Shown piece by piece: positions 32,154 through 37,756 of a stretch of 37,756 bases of DNA. A model generated the notes under the pieces. The model saw only the letters and a program-made list of their open reading frames with translations, had not been told where the DNA came from and ran no database searches. Source of the stretch: Deltaproteobacteria bacterium (lineage in GTDB: Bacteria; Myxococcota_A; UBA796; SXON01); the NCBI GenBank assembly GCA_014191855.1, contig BJHF01000066.1, forward strand, positions 1-37,756, in the 5' to 3' direction. The translations under genes and the position numbers were made by a program. Position 1 is the first letter of the stretch. Every line of letters starts with the position of its first letter.

Positions 32154-33071
32154 ATGCTCTGGTTCCTGGCCGCCTGCTGTCTGCCCTTCTCCTTCCCGGT
32201 AGACACCGGATTGGACTCGGCCCCGATCTGTTTTGATCGCGACGGGGACGGCGTGGAGACGTGCCTCGGCGAGCGCGGTGACTGCAACGACTTCTCGGCG
32301 AACACCGTCGCCACCTACGAGGGGGAGGAAGAGTGCAACGGGGTGGACGACGACTGCGACCTCCAGGTGGACGAGGAGGTGGGCTGGCATCCGGATGCCG
32401 ATGGAGACGGGCACGGCGACGAGAGCGTGGTTCGCTGCGAGAAGCAGGCGGGCGACGTGCACAACGGCGACGACTGCAACGACGCCAGCGCGGCCGCCTA
32501 CGAAGGAAAAACCGAGGTTTGCGACGGCCTCGACAACGATTGCGACGGTTACGCGGATGAGTACCTCATCTGGTACCCCGATCAGGATGGCGACGGCTTC
32601 GGCGCGGACGCCGCCCCCTCCTGTGATCCCAGCGGTACCCAAACGCCCGGCGATTGCGACGACCTCGACGATGGGGTGTACCCCGACGCGAGCGAGCGCT
32701 GCAACGGCGCCGACGACGACTGCAACGGCGAGATCGACGAGGAGACGACGCTCTGGACCGACGCCGACCTGGACGGCTGGGGCGTGGACCCGTCGGGACA
32801 GGTGGAGGCTTGTGCCGCAGGGTATTCACCCAAGGAGGGCGACTGCGACGACACGGAGCCCCTCGCCTACCCCGGCGCTCTGGAGACGTGCGAGGACACG
32901 GCCGATCTCAATTGCGATGGCTCCGTGGGCTCCGACGATCTGGATCGCGACGGCTCGCCGGCTTGCGAAGACTGCGACGACAGCGTGTGGTTCATCTATC
33001 CGGGAGCGACGGAGACCTGCGACGACGGGATTGACGAGGATTGTGATGGGGAGATTGATGAGGGGTGCTAA
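32154..33071 (+). CDS. MopE-type metal-binding-repeat lipoprotein
   Basis: 305 residues. The signal is only MLWFLAAC, with the lipobox Cys at residue 8; no longer form is possible because the upstream frame closes at 32115. The rest is an Asp/Cys-rich array of the putative-metal-binding (MopE/PF11617-like) family: CNGVDDDCDLQVDEE, CDGLDNDCDGYADE, CNGADDDCNGEIDEE, an altered CEDTADLNCDGSVG, and CDDGIDEDCDGEIDE at the end. Between repeats lie partner loops such as DADGDGHGD, DQDGDGFGAD and GDCDDLDDGVYP. The repeats probably bind Ca or other divalent ions through Asp side chains, with cysteines pairing in the oxidising periplasm. It is likely a surface or periplasmic structural protein; the fourth repeat is degenerate. 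Confidence 0.9.
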   Translation: MLWFLAACCLPFSFPVDTGLDSAPICFDRDGDGVETCLGERGDCNDFSANTVATYEGEEECNGVDDDCDLQVDEEVGWHPDADGDGHGDESVVRCEKQAGDVHNGDDCNDASAAAYEGKTEVCDGLDNDCDGYADEYLIWYPDQDGDGFGADAAPSCDPSGTQTPGDCDDLDDGVYPDASERCNGADDDCNGEIDEETTLWTDADLDGWGVDPSGQVEACAAGYSPKEGDCDDTEPLAYPGALETCEDTADLNCDGSVGSDDLDRDGSPACEDCDDSVWFIYPGATETCDDGIDEDCDGEIDEGC

Positions 33072-33080
33072 CGTCGCCGC

Positions 33081-34370
33081 TCAAATCCCCAAGCTCGGCA
33101 CCCAAACCACCCGCCCCAGGCGCTCCTCCGACTGGAGCCGCCACACTTCGTCGCCTTCGGGGCGGAGCTCGATCACCCTCGACGTAATGGGCTCTGGGCG
33201 GTGGTTGCCGTTGTCGAAGATGAGGACGCGAAGCGCGCCCTCGTCGTCCTGCCAAGCGTCGCTCATGTGAGCGTGCTGGAACAGCGCTTCGGGCGCGGTC
33301 GGTGTCAGGGTGGCCTCTCGGCCGCCAAGTTGCCACACGCGGCGGCCGGAGTCGTCGATCATCAACAGCGCGTCGAGCGAGCGGGTCATCACCAGGAAGC
33401 CATCATCCGTCGGCGTTCGAACCACCGAGTTGGCGTGGGTCCACTCCACGGCGCCGGTAATGAACTCGCCGAGCTCCTGGTGCTCGCAGAGAATCTCGGG
33501 CTCGGCCGGAAAATCATCGAGGAACGAGAATCCCGTTCGGTGCTGACTGGCGTCGGTCGCGCCCTCGACGCCGGTCACGAGGGCATCGGCCACCACCGGG
33601 TATGGGATGTCGGGGATGGTCCCCGCTTCCGCGCGCTCGTAGGCGAGCCAGGTGAGCGTGCCATCGCCATTCTCGTGGAAGTCGTGGTTGGCGCCGGGGG
33701 CGATCGTGTCGACCGACGATTCGCCGTCAAGCGCAACGCGGTTGATGTAGTCGTCCCCCTCGCCGCTTTCGCCCTCCAGGATCAGCGCGCTGCGGAGGTC
33801 CCGGCTGAGCTTGCCTCGGACGACACGATGCCCGGTTGGCTGCGGCGCCATCCACCACACCACTTCCCCCTGGCCATCGAGGATGAACTCGATCGCTTCG
33901 CTCGCCGAGGCCGCCCCGGCGTAGCGGTTCACGAGCGAGTAGCCGCCGGCCGCCAGCTCGCTGCGCGCCTCGTCGACGAATTCAATTTGTGGGAAGCCGA
34001 GAACGTCGGGTGCTGCGGGCATGGTCACCGTCGCCGCCTCGCTCATGATCGCCTCAGCGCCTTCCGACTCCAGCTCAACGCGCACGGAGTAGTCGCGGCC
34101 AACCGGCAAGAGCGCGATCGGGAGCCCCGCGCGCCCCGCTTCCACCTCCTGCGCCGTCAACACCCGCCACTCGGTCTCGTCGTCTGCAGCGTCCGCGGCG
34201 CCATCCGCCACCCAAAGGGTCGCCCTCCCCGCTGGCCCGTCCCACTCGGCTCGAAACGCCGATGGAACCCAGTCGCTGGGCCGGATCGTGATGTTGACCG
34301 CCGGCTCGCAGCCCGCGAGAGCAAGCAACGCGAGCCCGACCCCGGGCACCCTCACCGCGGCACGTTCCAT
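33081..34370 (-). CDS. Arylsulfotransferase (ASST)-like lipoprotein
   Basis: 429 residues from ATG 34370; the signal MERAAVRVPGVGLALLALAG precedes the lipobox Cys21. The family fold is a six-bladed propeller, with the catalytic His in the sequence NHDFHENGDGTLTW (228-241), a second His in EWTHANSVV (309-317), Arg330 in VMTRSLDALLMID, and the third His in FQHAHMSDAW (365-374). The FDNGN motif follows near 385. These match the His/His/Arg/His catalytic set of ASST, which moves sulfate from an aryl sulfate donor to a phenol. The protein ends soon after FDNGN, about 50-100 residues before most relatives end, so the last blade may be missing or the gene shortened. The ATG overlaps the upstream stop by one base (TGATG). 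Confidence 0.75.
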   Translation of the reverse strand: MERAAVRVPGVGLALLALAGCEPAVNITIRPSDWVPSAFRAEWDGPAGRATLWVADGAADAADDETEWRVLTAQEVEAGRAGLPIALLPVGRDYSVRVELESEGAEAIMSEAATVTMPAAPDVLGFPQIEFVDEARSELAAGGYSLVNRYAGAASASEAIEFILDGQGEVVWWMAPQPTGHRVVRGKLSRDLRSALILEGESGEGDDYINRVALDGESSVDTIAPGANHDFHENGDGTLTWLAYERAEAGTIPDIPYPVVADALVTGVEGATDASQHRTGFSFLDDFPAEPEILCEHQELGEFITGAVEWTHANSVVRTPTDDGFLVMTRSLDALLMIDDSGRRVWQLGGREATLTPTAPEALFQHAHMSDAWQDDEGALRVLIFDNGNHRPEPITSRVIELRPEGDEVWRLQSEERLGRVVWVPSLGI

Positions 34371-34882
34371 CAGTTCACCAGCTCCCCCTCCAGCTTCAGG
34401 GTGATCCCCTCGAAGCGGGCGCGCCGGAACCACGCGCCCAGGCCGCCAGGCTTCGGCGCACCGTCTACCGCGCGCTGGACATCCTCCTCCGCGCCGTCAA
34501 GTGGCTGCCCCGCGGCGTCCAGCGGGCGGGAACAGGACCACCACCGCCCATCGGGCCACTCGATGAACGCCACGGCAAACTGGCCGATCACCTTGTTGTG
34601 CTGCCGGCGCACCATCACGCCCAACGCAGCCATCGCTTCCGCCTGGGGCTGCGAGGCGAACGCAGAGAACGCGTGGTGGAGATCCACACCCGGCACGAGG
34701 AGCGGCGGGACATCCACGATCTGCACCGCCTCGGGGAAGAACGTGAACAGCGCGGGCCGCGGCACCCCGGCCTCGAGCTTCTCCGACAGCATCGACCACA
34801 GGTGTTCGCCCAGCGCATCATCGGCGCGGGGGAAGGTGGGATCGCGAGGAACGTGCGTGAGGCGGACCTTGAATTTCGCCAT
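34370..34882 (-). CDS. Small soluble protein of unknown function in the ASST-like operon
   Basis: 170 residues from ATG 34882, with no signal peptide or membrane helix and predicted to be cytoplasmic. The sequence mixes beta strands and helices (FKVRLTHVPRDP at the start; VIGQFAVAFIEWPDGRWW in the second half, then a Pro-rich loop and ITLKLEGELVN at the end). I do not recognise a family or catalytic motif. It is 3 bp after the stop of the ASH-like lipoprotein gene, and its own stop overlaps the start of the ASST-like gene by one base, so all three are very likely one transcript with coupled translation. Its place suggests it serves the same envelope process, but this is inference. Confidence 0.7.
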   Translation of the reverse strand: MAKFKVRLTHVPRDPTFPRADDALGEHLWSMLSEKLEAGVPRPALFTFFPEAVQIVDVPPLLVPGVDLHHAFSAFASQPQAEAMAALGVMVRRQHNKVIGQFAVAFIEWPDGRWWSCSRPLDAAGQPLDGAEEDVQRAVDGAPKPGGLGAWFRRARFEGITLKLEGELVN

Positions 34883-34885
34883 CGT

Positions 34886-35314
34886 TCAGTCGCACCGCAT
34901 GTTGCCGTCGCGGTTCTTGCAGCCGATCCCCACCATCGCGCGGCGAACCTTCTGGCCTCCGGTGGTGCTCATCACGAAGTTCCCCTCGAACGACCCTGAC
35001 TCCTGCGGAGCGAAGCGCACCTTCACGTGCAGGTGTTGGTTGCCGCGGAGCAAATCGGGAAGCTCCGGCATGCCCACGATCTGGAACGCCCCCGTGTCCC
35101 CCTCCACCCACACGTCGTCCACTTCCCCGGGATCCTCCTCGTCGGCCGAGGTCATTCCGAAAACCGCCATCGCCGCCTGCTCCTCCGGCAAGAGCTCTCC
35201 GAAGTTCGTAGCCGCGGCCGGGCTCAACTCCACGCGACCGAGGGGCAGATCGTTCGCGGGCGCGAGCCCGAACGAGCCACAACCAGCGGCGGAAAGGAGC
35301 AGCGGCAGGAGCAT
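34886..35314 (-). CDS. Small lipoprotein with an ASH/abnormal-spindle-like beta domain
   Basis: 142 residues. The signal MLLPLLLSAAGC has a lipobox (SAAGC), and an in-frame TAG lies 12 nt upstream, so the start at ATG 35314 is fixed. The mature part reads as an Ig-like ASH (ASPM-SPD-2-hydin) sandwich: FGELLPEEQAAMAVFGM near the middle, and HVKVRFAPQESGSFEGNFV with a terminal VGIGC near the end. Myxococcota carry many lipoproteins with such domains; they are thought to bind proteins. It is the first gene of a three-gene operon with an unknown protein and the ASST-like enzyme. Its start is 44 bp from the divergent acyltransferase gene, which must share this small promoter region. The ribosome site is weak. 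Confidence 0.7.
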   Translation of the reverse strand: MLLPLLLSAAGCGSFGLAPANDLPLGRVELSPAAATNFGELLPEEQAAMAVFGMTSADEEDPGEVDDVWVEGDTGAFQIVGMPELPDLLRGNQHLHVKVRFAPQESGSFEGNFVMSTTGGQKVRRAMVGIGCKNRDGNMRCD

Positions 35315-35358
35315 CCCGCGAAGGGTCTAATCCGGCAACCCGCAGGATACAGGGGCGC

Positions 35359-36909
35359 GTGGTCGCCGATCCAGCCCTCTTCCGCGCTCCCCCCGCGACC
35401 GAGATCGCCGCAGCGCTGGCCGCTCGGCTCCGCCGGCGCCTCGCCCACACCTCCGACACGGCGCTCACCGATCTGCTCGCGGACACGGTGTTCACCGAGC
35501 GGAAGCGGCTCGGTCACGACGGCGGAAACCCCGCCTACAGCGCGGCGGTTGACGATGCGGCGAGGGCCCTGCACCTCGGCGAGCGCCCGGCCATGGAGCG
35601 CGCGGCGGTGGCGTTGGTGGAGCAGTACGCGCTGGAGATCCACAATCCTTTCTCGGTGCGCACCTACCGCTTCGCAACTCGGTTGATGCCCGGGCTCCTC
35701 ACGCGTTTGTTGAGCGCTACTCGCGCGCGAGATCTCGTGAGCACCCAGGCCGACGTTGCGAGCCGGGTGCGTCTGCACGGGCCGATCGATCGGCTGCGGG
35801 AGCTTGCCGAAACCTCCACGTTGATCCTGGCTCCCACGCACGTCTCCAACCTCGACTCGCCGCTGCTCGGCTACTGCCTCTACGCGGCCGGGCTGCCCCC
35901 CTTCGCGTACGGCGCGGGCCTCAACCTCTTCGAGAACCCGGTGATGGCGTTCTTCATGGAGCGGCTGGGTGCCTACACCGTGGATCGGCGCAAGCGAAAT
36001 CGGCTCTACAAAGAAACCCTCAAGGATTACAGCGTGGAGATCCTCGGGCGGGGGCACCACTCCTTGTTCTTCCCCGGCGGCACCCGTAGCCGGGCGGGGC
36101 GGCTGGAGAGCAAGCTGAAGAAGGGACTGCTCGGCACGGGGCTGGATGCCTGGCAGGAGTCCATCGCAGCGGGTCGGGAGCGCGACGTGTTCATCGTTCC
36201 ATGTACGCTCTCGATTGGGCTGGTGCTCGAAGCAGAATCGCTGATCGCAGACGCGCTCGCGGAGGAGGGCAAGCAGCGCTACATCATCATGGACGACGAA
36301 TTCAGCGAGCCCCGCACCATCGCGACGTTCGTAAAGAAGCTGCTCGCGCTCGACGCCGCGGTGCACGTCAGCTTCGGTGAGCCGATGGACGTGATGGGCA
36401 ATCCGATCGACGCCGAGAAGCGCAGCCTCGATCCTCACGGTCAGCCGGTTGACCGGCGGGGGTACGTGTGCGACCGAACCGGCGCCGTCGTGTTCGACGA
36501 GCAGCGCGATCACCTCTACACGCAGCGCGTCGCGGACCGGCTCGCGGAGGCCTACCAGCGTGATTTTGTTGTTCAATCCACGCATCTTGCGGCGTGGGCC
36601 GCCTGGCGCACCCTGCGGGACACGCGCGGCGGCACCGACACCTGGAAGCTGGTGCGGCTCTCGCCGGATGAGGCGCAGGTGCCGCGAGCGGCCGTCCTCA
36701 AGCACCTCGCCGAAGGGCTCCTCGCGTTGGGGTCGCGTCAGCGTGCGCTCCCCTCCACCGCTGAGGGCGTGCTCGACGAGGCCATCGCGCGCTTCGCCTC
36801 CTTCCACCGCCGCCGGGCGATCGAGGCGATTGGCGGCCAGCTTCGCCTCGCCCCGGAGCTGGTGTTGTACTACCAGAACCGCCTGGTCGGTTGGCCGGAG
36901 CTGAAGTGA
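35359..36909 (+). CDS. Glycerolipid acyltransferase (PlsB/PlsC superfamily), probable glycerol-3-phosphate acyltransferase
   Basis: 516 residues from GTG 35359. The catalytic motif HVSNLD (161-166, His161 and Asp166) is the HxxxxD block of the acyltransferase family, followed by GLNLFENPVMAFFMERLGAY (187-206) and the third block FFPGGTRSRAGR (237-248). In that block the usual Glu of FPEGTRS is Gly. The long N-terminal domain (1-155) and the C-terminal helical part are larger than in PlsC and suit a PlsB-like glycerol-3-phosphate acyltransferase, which makes lysophosphatidate at the inner membrane. It is followed by a GpsA-like protein, and GpsA makes glycerol-3-phosphate, which supports the lipid role. 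A GATACA hexamer 7 nt before GTG resembles a -10 element. Confidence 0.85.
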   Translation: MVADPALFRAPPATEIAAALAARLRRRLAHTSDTALTDLLADTVFTERKRLGHDGGNPAYSAAVDDAARALHLGERPAMERAAVALVEQYALEIHNPFSVRTYRFATRLMPGLLTRLLSATRARDLVSTQADVASRVRLHGPIDRLRELAETSTLILAPTHVSNLDSPLLGYCLYAAGLPPFAYGAGLNLFENPVMAFFMERLGAYTVDRRKRNRLYKETLKDYSVEILGRGHHSLFFPGGTRSRAGRLESKLKKGLLGTGLDAWQESIAAGRERDVFIVPCTLSIGLVLEAESLIADALAEEGKQRYIIMDDEFSEPRTIATFVKKLLALDAAVHVSFGEPMDVMGNPIDAEKRSLDPHGQPVDRRGYVCDRTGAVVFDEQRDHLYTQRVADRLAEAYQRDFVVQSTHLAAWAAWRTLRDTRGGTDTWKLVRLSPDEAQVPRAAVLKHLAEGLLALGSRQRALPSTAEGVLDEAIARFASFHRRRAIEAIGGQLRLAPELVLYYQNRLVGWPELK

Positions 36910-36948
36910 ACGTCCCACGCTGGAAACGCTGTCCGTCTTCCCCCCTCC

Positions 36949-36990
36949 GCCGCTTCGCGGCACCTCCCCCCGCCCGGCGGCGGGGGGAGG
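36949..36990. repeat. Double hairpin repeat (REP-like) after the acyltransferase gene
   Basis: Two adjacent inverted repeats lie in the 100-bp gap: GCCGC-TTC-GCGGC (36949-36961) and a perfect 12-bp stem at 36963-36990 with a CGGC loop. Neither has a T-run. The sequence resembles the GC-rich C-run/G-run intergenic palindromes that occur many times in several proteobacterial genomes, so it may be a dispersed REP element or an mRNA 3'-end stabiliser. Confidence 0.6.
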
Positions 36991-37009
36991 ACCAAGCGTC
37001 GGCGGCGCC

Positions 37010-37756
37010 GTGAGCGTCACGGCCACGGCGGGCACTCGCATCGAGATCGTCGGCAGCGGCGAGATGGCCGAGGCGCTCGCGACGCTGGTGAACGCGGCCG
37101 GGGCCTCGGTCGTGGCGGGGGACGCGGATCTCGAGCTGTGGGTCACGCCGGTTTCGGAGCTTCGAGCGCTGGTTCGGGCGCGGCGGCCTGGTCCCTCGGC
37201 GCGCGTGGTGGTCGCGACGCGGGGCTTGGAGACCGGAACCGGGTTTCGACCGAGCCAGATCGTGCTCGCGGAGTCGGCGGCGCTCCGGATCGGGGCGATC
37301 GGCGGGCCATTGCTGCCCGGCGAGCTGCGGCGGCGGAGCCCCTGCGCGGCGGTCGTCGCCTCGCCCTACCGGGAGGTGACCACGCTCGCCGCTGGCGCGC
37401 TGCGGTCGCCGCTTTGCCGCATCTACGCCACCTCTGACCTCGTGGGGGTGGAGCTGGCCGCCGCGCTGGTCGATGTGTTCGCGGTGGCGCTGGGCGCGGC
37501 CCGGGGGCTTGGCCTGGGGAGCGGGGCGGAGGCGCTGCTGGTCGCGCGGGCGGCCGTGGAGGGTGCGCGGCTCGCCGGCCGGATCGGGGGCGATCCACGA
37601 ACGTTTTCGGGGCTGGCCGGCGTGGGCGACCTCGTGGCGTGCGCCGCGAGCCCGGATCACCCGGGGCACCGCAAAGGGCTCGCGTTGGCACGCGGCGAAG
37701 CGGCGGCGGAAGTGGCCGCGATGTGCGATGCGCTGCTCAGCCACGCGCCGAGCCTG
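37010..37756 (+). CDS. GpsA-like glycerol-3-phosphate dehydrogenase family protein, catalytic lysines replaced (partial)
   Basis: The frame is open from GTG 37010 to the window end (249 codons, C-terminus missing). It resembles NAD(P)-dependent glycerol-3-phosphate dehydrogenase: IEIVGSGEMAEAL (11-23) is the Rossmann loop, VVVATRGLETG (67-77) corresponds to SxTKGLE, and GVELAAALVDVFAVALGAAR (146-165) corresponds to GxELxGALKNVxAIAxG. GDPRTFSGLAGVGDLVACA (194-212) is the substrate-site motif. Compared with the family, the Lys equivalent to human GPD1 Lys120 is Arg71, the essential Lys204 position is Val154 with Asp155 for Asn205, and Thr264 is Cys211; the Asp260 equivalent (Asp207) is kept. 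It is therefore probably inactive or has another reaction. It is 100 bp after the acyltransferase, and a regulatory partner role is conceivable. Confidence 0.72.
   Translation, partial: MSVTATAGTRIEIVGSGEMAEALATLVNAAGASVVAGDADLELWVTPVSELRALVRARRPGPSARVVVATRGLETGTGFRPSQIVLAESAALRIGAIGGPLLPGELRRRSPCAAVVASPYREVTTLAAGALRSPLCRIYATSDLVGVELAAALVDVFAVALGAARGLGLGSGAEALLVARAAVEGARLAGRIGGDPRTFSGLAGVGDLVACAASPDHPGHRKGLALARGEAAAEVAAMCDALLSHAPSL

Noticed and set aside
1..37756. CRISPR array, tRNA, rRNA, insertion sequence, phage or integrase genes
   Set aside because: No repeat-spacer pattern, cloverleaf, transposase motif or integrase motif was seen, and base composition is even throughout, so horizontal transfer is not supported.

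Overview
The window is high-GC, densely coded bacterial chromosome with 35 protein-coding calls (one doubtful) and no tRNA, rRNA, CRISPR array or insertion sequence that I could recognise. Several traits point to a Myxococcota-like (formerly deltaproteobacterial) organism, probably Gram-negative. These are many short lipoproteins, several FG-GAP/VCBS and MopE-type Asp/Cys-rich secreted proteins, an FHA protein beside a Ser/Thr kinase, a class III cyclase and outer-membrane barrels. The taxon is an inference from gene content, not from a marker gene.

Layout. 1-3218 (minus): the N-terminal part of an outer-membrane barrel protein, preceded by a membrane-anchored sulfatase/LTA-synthase-like enzyme. 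3272-5923 (plus): a diacylglycerol/lipid kinase and a two-domain polysaccharide-deacetylase-like plus alpha/beta-hydrolase-like protein. 5835-7285 (minus): a TPR-like membrane protein and a small lipoprotein. 7330-8425 (plus): a four-cluster ferredoxin and an EutL-like double-domain microcompartment shell protein. 8441-13374: a lipoprotein, an ABC-F ATPase, a CRTAC1-like VCBS/UnbV lipoprotein and a single-pass membrane protein. 13444-18101 (plus): an N-formylglutamate-amidohydrolase-like protein overlapping a membrane adenylate cyclase, then a SulP transporter and a small exported protein. 18103-20247: an FHA/winged-helix-like protein divergent from a Ser/Thr kinase that seems to start at ATC. 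20255-25584: two paralogous VCBS/CARDB lipoproteins and two membrane proteins. 25631-31013 (minus): a tightly overlapping operon (PfkB kinase, SIR2-like, FAH, membrane protein, perhaps a small ORF), then gamma-glutamyltransferase. 31083-33071 (plus): an LPG-synthase-TM/flippase-like protein and a MopE-repeat lipoprotein. 33081-35314 (minus): an operon of an ASH-domain-like lipoprotein, an unknown protein and an arylsulfotransferase-like lipoprotein. 35359-37756 (plus): a PlsB/PlsC-like acyltransferase and a GpsA-like protein, cut by the window end, that lacks the catalytic lysines.

How genes may work together. Glycerolipid and envelope functions recur: lipid kinase, acyltransferase with a GpsA-like partner, LTA-synthase-like enzyme, flippase-like protein. 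A second theme is surface or periplasmic lipoproteins with Ca-binding-like repeats. The best candidates for undescribed biology are the ferredoxin/EutL-like pair, the SIR2-like protein locked by 4-nt overlaps between a PfkB kinase and an FAH enzyme, the kinase with an apparent AUC start, and the GpsA-like protein without its catalytic lysines. Translation signals are also unusual: several genes have a -10-like hexamer 5-6 nt before the start codon and no Shine-Dalgarno sequence, which fits leaderless mRNAs. Several lipoproteins have extremely short signal peptides.
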